A stretch of DNA of 49,895 bases, from the NCBI GenBank assembly GCA_027451445.1, contig DAIDJG010000497.1:1-49895 (forward strand), written 5' to 3'. This stretch comes from Singulisphaera sp. GTDB lineage: Bacteria > Planctomycetota > Planctomycetia > Isosphaerales > Isosphaeraceae. The notes under the pieces were generated by a model. The model saw only the letters and a program-made list of their open reading frames with translations. It was not told the origin of the DNA and did no database searches. This document shows, one piece after another, positions 41,157-49,895 of the stretch; position 1 is the first letter of the stretch, and each line of letters begins with the position of its first letter. The translations under genes were made by a program, and so were the position numbers.

Positions 41157-42176
41157 GTGGTCAGGAGCAGTTTGTTCAAGCTGGACCCAGTCGTTGACAA
41201 CCCGAAATTCGAAGGGTTTGGGTTCAAGCGAGAGAAATCGCTCCGCGGCAAGGCAAGCCTCATTCAGGATTTCATGCCGGACGATCGGAAGACAAAGGGG
41301 CGGGCGTGGACGATCACACCGCTCGCCCCTCACTGGGTCCCCCAGCCCGTCGCTGGAAGGGTCCGGCCGTTTAACGATTATCCCTGCGTTGACCTGCTGA
41401 TCCCTGCCTTCAGCCGCCGAGCCGTCGACGCTCTCCGCGATTTCCTCGAGCCCAACGGCGAGTTGCTCCCCCTGGTCTCGTCCGTGGGGGAATACTACGC
41501 CTACAACATCACCACTGTGGTCGATATTCTCGACCAGGACAAATCCGAATTCGAGTGGTACGACGACGAGCAGCCCCACGGCTTCCCTGACGAGGTCGTC
41601 CGCTACGAGTGCATCCCCGAGAAGATGGAGGGATTGTCGATTTTCCGAATCGTGGAGCATGCGGCGACTGCTTTCGTCACCCAGACATTCGTCGACCGGG
41701 TGGAGCAGCTCGGGCTGCAGGGCTTCCACTTCGTCAAACTCTGGTCATCGGCCGAAGACGCCGGCCGTCGCGAGACGAACGGAAAAGGGTCCAGGCCGGA
41801 ACCGCGGTCTGGAACGGAGGCGGCGGACCGATCGATCAAGGCCAACACGGTGGTCATCATGCTGCCGACGGCCAAGGCCAAGCCGAGCCGCGCGGAAAAG
41901 GACCGCCTGGCGACGATCATGGACCAGATCGACGGGCTGCTCTATGACCCGAAGGCGGGGCCGGAAGAATCCTACTTCGGGAGTCTCGAGGGAAACGACG
42001 CTGTCGCGGGCGAGTTGCGGCTCTTCCTCAGCACACCTGACGCCGATGCACTGGTGGCTCGACTGAACCCATGGCTTCGGGAACTCAATAACACCTGGAC
42101 AGACGGAGTCAAGGTACTCAAGCGCTACGGCGCGATGGGCGATGCCGATTGCCGCGAGGTATACGCGACCGTTTAA
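41157..42176 (+). CDS. Probable Imm11/DUF1629-like immunity protein
   Basis: The 339-residue protein resembles Imm11/DUF1629 proteins across about 60-210: 'CVDLLIPAFSRRAVDALRDFL', 'YYAYNITTVVDILD', 'IFRIVEHAATAFVTQTFVDR' and 'GLQGFHFVKLW'. A C-terminal extension (about 235-339) has 'LNPWLRE' and a 'VLKRYGAMGD' end. GTG 41157 is chosen because AAGGAG lies 6 nt upstream; an in-frame TTG at 41133 has no such site. It may protect against the same toxin or be an orphan immunity gene kept against relatives' toxins. Confidence 0.65.
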   Translation: MVRSSLFKLDPVVDNPKFEGFGFKREKSLRGKASLIQDFMPDDRKTKGRAWTITPLAPHWVPQPVAGRVRPFNDYPCVDLLIPAFSRRAVDALRDFLEPNGELLPLVSSVGEYYAYNITTVVDILDQDKSEFEWYDDEQPHGFPDEVVRYECIPEKMEGLSIFRIVEHAATAFVTQTFVDRVEQLGLQGFHFVKLWSSAEDAGRRETNGKGSRPEPRSGTEAADRSIKANTVVIMLPTAKAKPSRAEKDRLATIMDQIDGLLYDPKAGPEESYFGSLEGNDAVAGELRLFLSTPDADALVARLNPWLRELNNTWTDGVKVLKRYGAMGDADCREVYATV

Positions 42177-42520
42177 CCGTTTGGCGTTGGACCCATGCGC
42201 CGGTGGTGAAGCACCGTCAGGAATGCGAAACACTGGTCCACAACCTGCGGACGGCCGGTCCCGCGCGCACTCTCACCAAACCCTCCATGAGGGCTGGCCT
42301 CTCCCGCAAGCCATTGGGATGAACGCAGCGATTTTTTCCTGGCGCCCAACAGTTCGTGCGTCCCAACGAGCGGGATGGGTGGCCGGGGCAAAGGGGAGCG
42401 CAGCTCCACGTGCCCCGCTGACGAGCCCGTTCGTCGTAGCGGTGCCGAGATGCAAAGAACAAAAAACCAAGCTTGACCCGGTACCTTTGCGTCACCCTTT
42501 CTTGCACCTTCGAACAGCCA
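42177..42520. other. Intergenic region between convergent genes
   Basis: No gene, RNA or clear repeat was seen between the Imm11-like gene and the 3' end of the large minus-strand gene. Confidence 0.5.
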
Positions 42521-45500
42521 TTAAACGAGCTTGCCCGCGAGCTTCCCGAAGTTCCCGCCGCCCAGCGACTCGACGGTCAGGCTGAGGTCGCGGAGAAGGC
42601 GGAAGTTCTTGAACTCGATGTTCTTCAAATTGGAGAACTCAACCTTGGTGTCGGCGATCACCGTGGCGAGGTCGACGTAATCCTGTTCGATCGCGTTCCC
42701 GATCACGGTCATCGCTTCTTTGTCGGGTTTCTTGGGGTCGAGCGCGCGAACAAGTTTGGCGCCGACCGGGAGGGTCGGTTCGAGGTGATCGCCGATGGCC
42801 TTGAAGATGTTCCGGAAGAGGAGCTCGAGATACTCGTCGCAGTACAGGGCGTCGGTGCGGTTGTCCTGGAACACCTGCTTGACCTTCCGCAACTCGTCGA
42901 CCTCGTCGGAGGGGAGTTCGGGGTGGTCGTTGATGTACTTGTCGATCACGGGTGCCGGGTCCTTTCGGAGCTGGGCGAACGCCGGCCCGGAGGAACCCTT
43001 GTCGTTCTTGACGTCGATCAGGCCCTTGAACAGGGCAGCCTGGGATTTCTTGATCTGTTCCGGCTGCGAGGCGAAGTCGAGGACATCCTGGCCGTCTTCG
43101 AAGCCTTTCTCGCCCGCTTTCTTCCGCCGTTCGGACTCCGCGTTCCATGTCAGTGCGCCGTTGTCGACGACGAGGTCGCGAGCGAGGCCGCTGGTCACGG
43201 AATAAGGGATGAAACCTTTCAGGTGATCCGACAGTGGCTGGAGGCGATCGCCGGAGTCGTGCGAGGCGTTCGAGATGCAATCGTCGACGGCCGCTCCGGT
43301 GTCGTCGTGCCGCTCCTCGCTCCCGAGCGGCAGGTCGAGGCAAAATCGCGCGCCACTGAGGCTGCAACCCATCCCGGGGCGGGCGAGCTTCGCATTCCAC
43401 TTCGTGGCGAATTTCCCGGCCTTGAAACGTTCGAGCCCACTCTCGGATAGACCGCCGAGGCCGGACCCGAGCACGGCGTTGATCCCCATCGTATCGCGGC
43501 CGCCGCGCGGGGTGACCATCGTGCAGTGGTCCTCGGCGTGGAGTTGAACCAGCATCGCCTTCGAAAACATCGCGCCGGGCGAGAGCCGGTCGGTGTCGTC
43601 CCCCTGGAACGTCTTCTTGGTGTTGTCCAGCGCGTGCTTCTTCACGAGTTTGGCGAGTTTGTTGGGGTCCACATCCCGCAGGTTTTTACCCTTCTTGGCC
43701 AGCTCCTGGATGACCGGCGCGAGCATGAACGTCATGTTCCGCGCGCCCCCGTAGCCGGGGTTTCCGGTCCCCGTGGTGTCGAAGAGCTTTTCCAGACCCG
43801 ACCCGGTGATCGCCGTTGTGATGTCGCCCATGGGGATGTGGGTGATCTTGACCCCGAAATCGTTCTCCAGCTCGTCGCAGAACTGCTGGTTCCTCTGGAA
43901 GAGTCCGGGGTTCGACACGTCGGACTGGTCGATGATGACGATCGGGTGTTGCTTCAGGTCGAAATTGGGGTTTCCTCCCTCGTCAACCGGCTTGCTCCTG
44001 ATCAGGTCGGCCATCTCCTTGAAGTCGCGCACCACGTTTTGAAGCCAGGGGAACTTCCGCAGGTCCTTGTTCACCGTGGGCAGGGCCGCGGTCATCTTCT
44101 CGAGCCCGGCCTCGAGCAGCGCGGGCTTGTGCTGTACGTTGAGCTGGAGCCCAAACTGCGCCAGTCCTTCCATTGGCCCCTTGCGCAGGTCCGAGAGCGA
44201 GGCTTCGGGATCGATACGCGCTGTGAGCGCGCTGCCGTCGAGGTAGCCGCAGAACGGGGCGAAACCGAAGCGGCGGAACACCTCATCACAGAGCTTCGGC
44301 CCATCCTCGGTGGCCATCAAGTCGCCGAACCCGTCGAAAATGGCCTTGAACTGCTTGATCGCGTCAATGTCGCCCTTGTGCTCAGGCGTATTCTCGTCGA
44401 GCGCCTCGAGCTTCTTGTTGAGGACGCCGAGGGTGGTTTCGACCCTGTTGGCGAAGTTGGTCGCGGTCTTCTTCGACTCCTCGCCCGCGGCGTGCTCGAG
44501 CTCAGCCTGGATGGTGGAAACGTCCTTGCCCTGCTTGGCCAGCTCGCGGAACTTTGCCGCGTTGTAGTAGCCGCGGTTGATGTTCTTGGCGATCCGGTGG
44601 AGGTTGGCAAGCTCCGGATTGCTCTGGTCCGTTTCGTTCACCGTCGACAGCTCGATCACTTCGAGAACGCGGTGAGCCCCCTCTTTCTGAATCGAGTTGA
44701 TCCCATCGCGCCAGGGAGGAACGCTCAGGTAGGAGACGGCCTTGAGCGTCTCGGCCTTGTCCATTCCATTGAGCGCGTCGAGGATGTCCTGGTTGGACGT
44801 GGTTTCCGACTCCGCGAAGACCTGGAGGAACTGCACCGAGGCCATCGCTCGGAAATCGCTCTTGTTGTTCCCGATGTTCTCGAACTCATGGAATCCTTCT
44901 TCGACGGACATCTTGAGGGCCATTCGCTTGATGAACCCGTCGAGGCACTCGGGGCGGACGTTGCTCGTCTTGAGCTGGGCCGAGAAGTCCTTGTAAACCC
45001 AGGCCACCTCGCCTGAAGGATCGCCCTTGAGGAGCTGGTCGATGACGCGCGCGTTCTTCGCCACGACGTCGAGTTTCTGGAACGACGCCTTGACCGCGTT
45101 GTCGCCGGTCTTGTTCGCCTCGTAAAGCGCGTTGTAGAGCTTGTTGCCGTTGCGACGGTCAGCGAGGAAGAGCAGGTCCTGTTGTTCGGGGGGAAGCTGG
45201 TCGACCGCCTTGAGCAGATCGGTGTGATTGATCTTCCCCTTGTCCATGCCGTGCTTGAACACGGCCTTCAGAAGGATGACCCCCTGTTCGATGTCGGCCT
45301 TCAAAGTGCGGAATCTGAGGTCCTCGGTATCAGACGGCTTGTCGAGGGGGTAACCCGCGGTGAGCGAATCCGTGAGCGCCTTGGCGAGGTTGTCGGCGGT
45401 ATCGTCGCCGCCGGGTTGTTGATCGTCGAGCCGCGAGGTGATGTTCCGCCTCGCCGTCATGATGTACTTCTCGCGATCGTTCGGGAAGTGAATCTTGTTC

Positions 45501-45676
45501 TTCTTGCGGTCGAGGTACTTGTCGACCTTGCCGAGCCACTTCTCCGGCGGGAAGCCGTTGTCCGAGAGGGTAGGATGTTCAGGGTCAAGCTTGCCTGTCG
45601 TCTCGGGGAAGCCTTTGGGCTCGACCAGTGACTGCTGCCCTCGGGTCAAGACCTCGTACAGGTCGGCGTAGCTCAT
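42521..45676 (-). CDS. Large protein of unknown function with glycosyltransferase-like central motifs
   Basis: The 1051-residue soluble protein has no signal peptide or membrane segment. The first about 500 residues are mostly helical and charged. A central part looks like a GT-A nucleotide-sugar-binding domain: 'HPIVIIDQSD' (577-586), 'GYGGARNM' (641-648) and 'QGDDTDRLSPGAM' (691-703), the order expected of a 'GGARN ... DDxD' glycosyltransferase. A His/Cys-containing segment follows ('HAEDHCTMVTPRGGRD', 713-728). The C-terminal 300 residues are unrecognised. It is the second gene of a pair, 54 bp after the coiled-coil protein gene. Its size and lone-operon context would suit an effector or surface-glycan enzyme, but the function is not established. 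Confidence 0.6.
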   Translation of the reverse strand: MSYADLYEVLTRGQQSLVEPKGFPETTGKLDPEHPTLSDNGFPPEKWLGKVDKYLDRKKNKIHFPNDREKYIMTARRNITSRLDDQQPGGDDTADNLAKALTDSLTAGYPLDKPSDTEDLRFRTLKADIEQGVILLKAVFKHGMDKGKINHTDLLKAVDQLPPEQQDLLFLADRRNGNKLYNALYEANKTGDNAVKASFQKLDVVAKNARVIDQLLKGDPSGEVAWVYKDFSAQLKTSNVRPECLDGFIKRMALKMSVEEGFHEFENIGNNKSDFRAMASVQFLQVFAESETTSNQDILDALNGMDKAETLKAVSYLSVPPWRDGINSIQKEGAHRVLEVIELSTVNETDQSNPELANLHRIAKNINRGYYNAAKFRELAKQGKDVSTIQAELEHAAGEESKKTATNFANRVETTLGVLNKKLEALDENTPEHKGDIDAIKQFKAIFDGFGDLMATEDGPKLCDEVFRRFGFAPFCGYLDGSALTARIDPEASLSDLRKGPMEGLAQFGLQLNVQHKPALLEAGLEKMTAALPTVNKDLRKFPWLQNVVRDFKEMADLIRSKPVDEGGNPNFDLKQHPIVIIDQSDVSNPGLFQRNQQFCDELENDFGVKITHIPMGDITTAITGSGLEKLFDTTGTGNPGYGGARNMTFMLAPVIQELAKKGKNLRDVDPNKLAKLVKKHALDNTKKTFQGDDTDRLSPGAMFSKAMLVQLHAEDHCTMVTPRGGRDTMGINAVLGSGLGGLSESGLERFKAGKFATKWNAKLARPGMGCSLSGARFCLDLPLGSEERHDDTGAAVDDCISNASHDSGDRLQPLSDHLKGFIPYSVTSGLARDLVVDNGALTWNAESERRKKAGEKGFEDGQDVLDFASQPEQIKKSQAALFKGLIDVKNDKGSSGPAFAQLRKDPAPVIDKYINDHPELPSDEVDELRKVKQVFQDNRTDALYCDEYLELLFRNIFKAIGDHLEPTLPVGAKLVRALDPKKPDKEAMTVIGNAIEQDYVDLATVIADTKVEFSNLKNIEFKNFRLLRDLSLTVESLGGGNFGKLAGKLV

Positions 45677-45730
45677 CGGCGGGTGCTCCGGTCAGTCGGG
45701 TGCTCGAGTCTGGCTCGTTGCCGTCGCGGG

Positions 45731-47323
45731 CTAGCCCTTGAAGTGAGCCTTCATGGGCTTGAGTGCCTCGAGCAGAGGCTCGCGCAGCTCGATGGGGATG
45801 CGGAAGCGGTTGGGCGTCTCGGCCGTGCTGATGATCTCGTCGGTGCTAATGTAGCGCTCGAGCTCGAGCACGCTCTGGAGCGTCTCGGGCCGGGGCGTGA
45901 GGTTCTTGATGATGGCCAGGAGCAGGGGCTCGACGAGTCCGGCCTTCGGGTCGCGCGACTTCTGGATCGCCTTGATCAGGTCGCGGAGCCGGCCGACGGC
46001 GAGCTCTCGAGCGCGCGTCCAGACCTCCAGCGGGGCCTCGGGGGCGACGTTGGCCAGCGCAGCGGTGATTAGATCTTCGAGTGTTTTCAGCGTCTTCAAG
46101 GCCGCGGTTAAGTCACCCGCGTCGGCCTTCCCGTCGGCAAAGTCGATCAGGGTGCTCATCTTGGACGTCTCGCCCAGGACCTGTTCGAGGCAGCGCCGGT
46201 AGCCGGGCTCGAGCGCGGCGAGGCGGGCCTCGTAGAGCGCCTCGAGCTCGCCGTCAGAACCGGAGGTCGGTGCGTCGCCGGGCGTATCCGTCGAGGCGGC
46301 GCGGGCGAGCGACTCGCCCTCGTCGAGCCGCAGCGACGCGCCCTCGAAGTCCCTGGTTTTCGCCAGGCTGCCCGCCTGCATCAGCAGGCCGGCGATCTGC
46401 CTGGCAAGGGCCGGGTTGCTCGTCTTGAGCTCCTCGCACAGGGTCTTCAGCTTCGCGAAGCGCTCCTTGAATGCGCCGGCGTCCGCGTGCGTACTCTCGT
46501 CTTCGCCCTCGCCGGGTTCCGTCGTGCCCTGTTCGTGCCCTCCCGAAGATTCGGTGACGGGCTTTCCGTCACCATGCCCTTGCGCCTGGTCCTGTTCGGG
46601 CTCATGCTCCTCCGGTCCAAAATCCGTCAGATCGCCCGTATCGGTGTCTTCGTCGAGGTCATGGCCGCCGCCGCGCACCAGCACTTTGGTCTTGCTGGCG
46701 CCCTGGGTTTGTTTCTTGATCGACTTCTTCACGTTCGCGGCCAGGCCGGGGGGCGGCTTGGTGCTGTCCTCGGGTTTGATGCCGAGGTGGAGCACCACCT
46801 TGCCGTCTTCGCCGTAGCAGCGGCCCAGCAGCAGCTTGCCGCCGACCTTGCGGCCGTTGTTTCGCGTGCGCGCGTCGCGCGCTTTCTCCTTGCTCGAGGT
46901 GGAAACCATCTTCGCGATCACCAAACCGCTCAAGGTTCCGAGCGCGAGTGCGAAATAGTACGGTTTTTCCGGCGAGAGCGACTTCGCCGTCCGCAACATC
47001 TTGAGCAGCACCACGTCCTTGCCCGCCTTGGCCGCCTCGGCCTCTTCCTTCTCCGCCTCGGCCTCGACCTTCTTTTTGGTTTCCTGAGCCTCCCGGGCCA
47101 TCTTGTCGAGGTGGGTGACGACCTTTGCGTCCTTGGCGAGCTTCTTCTTCAGCGAGAGCGCCAGCTCGGTGATTTCCTGGAGGGCGACCACCTCATCTTC
47201 GGGGTCGCTCTTCCCCTTGATCTGAGCGTACTTGTCGAGCCTCTTGGTCAACGATGCCGTGTCAGCGGATGAAGACGAACCGATGACCTTCTTCCAGTCC
47301 GCCGAGAGGAGATAGTCTGCCAT
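45731..47323 (-). CDS. Coiled-coil/acidic membrane-anchored protein of unknown function
   Basis: The 530-residue protein begins 'MADYLLSADW' with GGAG 6 nt upstream of ATG 47323; the longer frame to 47467 lacks support. It has a Lys/Glu coiled coil (about 45-105), one hydrophobic segment (about 121-140), a basic stretch, and a Gly/Asp/Glu/His low-complexity acidic linker (about 215-285). Two helical repeat-like segments follow (about 285-345 and 360-440: 'DFEGASLRLDEGESLARAA' and 'GDLTAALKTLKTLEDLIT'). It starts the operon with the large unknown protein and might act as its membrane anchor or chaperone. No family was recognised with confidence. Confidence 0.6.
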   Translation of the reverse strand: MADYLLSADWKKVIGSSSSADTASLTKRLDKYAQIKGKSDPEDEVVALQEITELALSLKKKLAKDAKVVTHLDKMAREAQETKKKVEAEAEKEEAEAAKAGKDVVLLKMLRTAKSLSPEKPYYFALALGTLSGLVIAKMVSTSSKEKARDARTRNNGRKVGGKLLLGRCYGEDGKVVLHLGIKPEDSTKPPPGLAANVKKSIKKQTQGASKTKVLVRGGGHDLDEDTDTGDLTDFGPEEHEPEQDQAQGHGDGKPVTESSGGHEQGTTEPGEGEDESTHADAGAFKERFAKLKTLCEELKTSNPALARQIAGLLMQAGSLAKTRDFEGASLRLDEGESLARAASTDTPGDAPTSGSDGELEALYEARLAALEPGYRRCLEQVLGETSKMSTLIDFADGKADAGDLTAALKTLKTLEDLITAALANVAPEAPLEVWTRARELAVGRLRDLIKAIQKSRDPKAGLVEPLLLAIIKNLTPRPETLQSVLELERYISTDEIISTAETPNRFRIPIELREPLLEALKPMKAHFKG

Positions 47324-47505
47324 GGCTTGCTCCAGGATCATGGCCCCGACGCCGGTGTAACGCTGGTTGGAACCGGCAGGGCCCCAATGATCGGTCAATC
47401 GGCGCGGTTGGAACGCCTCCCCGGTCATTGCAAACGCAATTGCAGCAAGTCGGAATGCCCCGGTCAATCAAGTGGATCCCCCAAAGAGCACTCCGCGCAT
47501 GGAAT

Positions 47506-47553
47506 GGAATCGGGACAGGGCATGATGAATCTAAGGAATCGGGACAGGACATG
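47506..47553. repeat. 19-nt direct repeat
   Basis: GGAATCGGGACAGG followed by (G/A)CATG occurs at 47506-47524 and 47535-47553, 29 bp apart, in the long intergenic gap 47324-47826. That gap carries no gene but is rich in repeats. Confidence 0.55.
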
Positions 47554-47698
47554 CACCTTGACGGCTTGTCCTGATCGCTTGAATGGATGGTGCCAACCAA
47601 GGAGGATAGAGCACGAGATGCCCTCTCGTCCTCGCGACGCAATGCGCGTCCTGGGGTCTTTTCTGGGATCAGGGTTGAAGGCAGCAGGTGGTGCCGGG

Positions 47699-47742
47699 AA
47701 GGATCAAGGGGTCTGACTAGAAGGATCAAGGGGTCTGACTAG
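47699..47742. repeat. 22-nt tandem repeat
   Basis: Two perfect adjacent copies of a 22-nt unit beginning AAGGATCAAGGGGTC (47699-47720 and 47721-47742) lead into a long hairpin whose arm includes the second copy. Confidence 0.7.
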
Positions 47743-47792
47743 GGCAATTGGGATTTTCCTTGGAGAATCCCAGTTGCCCTAGTCAGACCCCT
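47729..47792. repeat. Long inverted repeat (27-bp arms, REP-like)
   Basis: Arms 47729-47755 and 47766-47792 pair along 27 bp with one mismatch around a 10-nt loop. The outer 19 bp are perfect (starting AGGGGTCTGACTAG). It ends 34 bp before the 3' end of the minus-strand LEPR-XLL-like gene and could terminate its transcript. Confidence 0.7.
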
Positions 47793-47826
47793 GTGGATGG
47801 GCGCGAAGCGCGCCCACTCCGTTGGC

Positions 47827-49008
47827 TTAGTCATGACCGCCGTGGCCGCCGGCGCCCGGGAGCGCCTGCAGGTCGGCCTGGACCGCGGCTTGGTCCGCGG
47901 CGAGAGTGCTCAGGTCGCTCGCGGTGATGCCGGAATCGGTGACGATCTTGGTCAGGTCGGTGAACACGGCGGTGATGGCCGTCTGCTGCGCCGAGGTCAA
48001 GGCCGTGGACCCAGCGAACAGTTTATTGAAGTCGGCTTGGGCCGTCGACGCACCCGCGGCGATCTCTGCGGCGACCGGCTTGTAAGCCGAGCGCGAGACA
48101 TGCAGCCCGCTGGCTGCGAGCGTCTGCGAATCGATGGCGAGCTGGGTCAGATCTGCCGCGGTTACGTTCGACTTGGCCGCCAGCGACTGGAGCTCGGTTT
48201 GAAGCGTGTACCGATCGGTCTGAAGTTTCGCGACCGCGGCGTTCGAGCTCAGGGTCGGGGGTGTCGCCGGGGCAACGCTGGGGCTGATGGCGACACCCGC
48301 AGCGGCGAGTCCGCTTGCAAAGATTCCGCCGCCGTCACCGCCATCACCCTCGCCGCCGAAGTCTCCGTGATGCGATGACGGCAACCCCGCCCGCGCTGTC
48401 TGGAGGGCTGTGGTATCGCTGCTGATGGTCGTAAGCCCGGTCGCGGAAACGGTTGAATCCGTGATGATCTTGATGAGGTCGTTCTCGACATTGGTGATGG
48501 CGGTCGTGGAGACCGACGACGGATAGAGCGCCGCGAATTCGCCCAGGGCGGTTGTCGTTGAGCTACTCGTGGCGACGGCCGTGGCGAGATCGCTCACCGC
48601 TTTTTGCAGATTTGCGCGATTCAAGGAGTGGTCCCCCCCGCCGATCGCCTGGCTATCGACGCCGAGCTTGGTCAGATCGGCGACGGTCACGTGCGAGTTC
48701 TGAGCGAGGGTCTGCAAGTCGCTCTCGAGAGTGTGCTTGGCCGTTTGATAGGCCGCGATGGCCGGGACGGAGCTGAGCGGCGATGGCAGCGGACGGGCAA
48801 CGAAGGCGCTGGTTTCAACACCCACGCTATTGAGCGCCCCGATGAGCGAACCCACACCGCCGCCGCCGTCCAGGACCACGCGGTCCTCCAGGGCCTCACA
48901 AGTCAACGCAAGGTGCTGATTCAACCGGCGCGTCCGAGTTTGTCCCTCCTCTCCCATCTTGCCTCTGCCGTAGATCCAGCGGTAGGGAAGCGGCAGCCAG
49001 GTGCTCAT
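47827..49008 (-). CDS. LEPR-XLL-like secreted repeat protein
   Basis: The 393-residue protein has a basic N-terminus leading to 'CEALEDRVVLDGG' (about 37-49), close to the LEPR-XLL-type motif seen at the start of planctomycete surface proteins. The rest comprises two copies of a roughly 150-residue Ala/Ser/Thr-rich helical domain (about 75-200 and 250-385). Each runs from 'LQTLAQNSHVTVADLTKLGVDSQ' or its relative to 'LIKIITDSTVSATGLTTISSD'. A Gly/Asp/His-rich linker lies between them. The C-terminus 'GGHGGHD' could bind metal. Function unknown; cell-surface location inferred. Confidence 0.72.
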   Translation of the reverse strand: MSTWLPLPYRWIYGRGKMGEEGQTRTRRLNQHLALTCEALEDRVVLDGGGGVGSLIGALNSVGVETSAFVARPLPSPLSSVPAIAAYQTAKHTLESDLQTLAQNSHVTVADLTKLGVDSQAIGGGDHSLNRANLQKAVSDLATAVATSSSTTTALGEFAALYPSSVSTTAITNVENDLIKIITDSTVSATGLTTISSDTTALQTARAGLPSSHHGDFGGEGDGGDGGGIFASGLAAAGVAISPSVAPATPPTLSSNAAVAKLQTDRYTLQTELQSLAAKSNVTAADLTQLAIDSQTLAASGLHVSRSAYKPVAAEIAAGASTAQADFNKLFAGSTALTSAQQTAITAVFTDLTKIVTDSGITASDLSTLAADQAAVQADLQALPGAGGHGGHD

Positions 49009-49153
49009 CAGGTGTCCCCTAATTCAATGGTGCGCGGAGAGAAGACCTCTCATTTTCGAGAGGTGTGGCGGAGCCATCTATAGAAGAGATCGTGGCATCC
49101 ATTCAAAAGCGCGCGCGGTGAAAACGCATTCTCAGCACTTAAACGAGTAAGGC

Positions 49154-49895
49154 TCAAGCTGGATTGCAGGGTGGTGTCAGGAGGAGGCTGAGTAAGGAGC
49201 CCAACAGCCTCTTGCCGCGGGCTCGGGCATTATGGACGAACTCGAAGAAACCGAGGTACAGCGGAAGGGTTTCCTGCGGGATTCCACGGTGGGGACGGAG
49301 CCACGACCGCAACAGCGACCAGAATCCTTCCATAGTGTTGACGTGGACCTCGCAGAAGCCGTCCTCGTCGTCGTCGCGTGCGTATCCCCCCTCCGCGTGG
49401 CAGACCGTCTCGTGCTCGTAGCCCCATTCCTCCAGACGGCTGTAGATGTCGTATTCATCGGTGTAGACCAACGTTCCCTTCGCAATGAACTTAGCGATGA
49501 GCGGGCCGATGGTCACCTGCTTGACGTTCTCCAGCATCCGGATCACAACCTCACCGCCGCGCTGGAGCATCCCGAAGATCGGAGGCTTCTCCTTCTCGAG
49601 CGTCCCACGACCGCGATCCCCTTTCAGACGTCGCCGGCGGCCAATCCGCCCTTTTTTTTACCGCCTCGGGATGCCCCTTATGTCCCGCCACGATATAGAC
49701 TTCGTCGCATTCGACCTCGTCAGAAAGGGTGGCCGGGGGCCGACGATCAACGACCCCCTGACGCAACTGCCGAATCATCGCCCTGGCGTCGTCTTTGTTG
49801 ATGTCGAGCTCTTGAGCGATTTGCAGCCCGGAGAGGTTCAGGCCCATGAGGTAGAGGCATGCGATCCAAGTTTTCAACGGCTGGTGATGGCCAGC
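49154..49895 (-). mobile_element. IS1595-type transposase, frameshifted and cut by window end
   Basis: Two overlapping minus-strand frames together encode an IS1595/ISXO2-like DDE transposase. The upstream frame runs from beyond 49895 to an A8 tract at 49652-49659 and has 'LKTWIACLYLMGLNLSGLQIAQEL' and 'VECDEVYIVAGHKGH'. The second frame continues 'GRIGRRRRLKGDRG', then 'YTDEYDIYSRL', 'EVHVNTMEGFWSLLRSWLRPHRG' and 'FFEFVHNAR'. Removing one A from the run restores one continuous frame. It is either an inactivated copy or one expressed by slippage on the A-run. No terminal inverted repeat was identified at the visible end. Confidence 0.8.

Noticed and set aside
43526..45016. 496-residue plus-strand open frame inside the 1051-residue minus-strand gene
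   Set aside because: Composition is typical of an antisense shadow in high-GC DNA; no motif or ribosome-binding site was seen, and the minus frame has motifs and operon context.

Overview
The window is high-GC bacterial DNA that reads as a planctomycete, most likely of the Isosphaera/Singulisphaera/Gemmata type. The evidence is the set of lineage-typical families: a DUF1559 prepilin-like protein beside a small lipoprotein, a TIGR02996 leucine-rich-repeat protein, an ECF sigma factor coupled to a serine/threonine kinase, two secreted proteins with LEPR-XLL-like N-termini, and a zinc-ribbon membrane protein. No rRNA, tRNA or CRISPR array was seen, and no search could be run.

Layout. 1-6060: a multi-pass membrane protein cut by the window edge, an old-yellow-enzyme oxidoreductase and a zinc-ribbon membrane protein, with a gene-poor kilobase at 4393-5406. 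6180-17399: an accessory, defence-like island with two divergent operons. The minus-strand operon encodes an Eco57I/PstI-type N6-adenine methyltransferase, a HipA-like kinase and a DUF3037 protein. Fused out of frame to the methyltransferase 3' end is a relic of a BsuBI/PstI-type restriction endonuclease. The plus-strand operon encodes a protein with two GHKL ATPase modules (MORC/HSP90-like plus histidine kinase), a receiver-domain protein and a ComEC-like metallo-beta-lactamase-fold hydrolase. It is followed by an HNH-like zinc protein, a PD-(D/E)XK nuclease-like protein and an unknown partner. The GHKL/receiver/hydrolase cassette is the best candidate for an undescribed system.

17591-31790: an LRR protein, a VapC/RHH toxin-antitoxin pair, the sigma factor/kinase pair, the lipoprotein/DUF1559 pair, a methyltransferase divergent from a MarR regulator with a near-perfect palindromic operator between them, and then HldE (ADP-heptose synthesis) with glycan genes (a sulfotransferase-glycosyltransferase fusion and a family 2 glycosyltransferase). 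32004-34085: a TPR-GT9-like glycosyltransferase.

34588-42176: a polymorphic-toxin locus. A 1702-residue Ala/Ser-rich repeat protein with a LEPR-XLL-like N-terminus carries a C-terminal PT-HINT protease and an HNH-type nuclease tip. Two genes that look like immunity proteins follow (HEAT-like/SUKH and Imm11-like). 42521-47323: a two-gene operon of large unknown proteins, one with glycosyltransferase-like motifs. 47827-49008: a second LEPR-XLL-like repeat protein. 49154-49895: a frameshifted IS1595-type transposase cut by the window end. Several inverted and tandem repeats lie between the genes.
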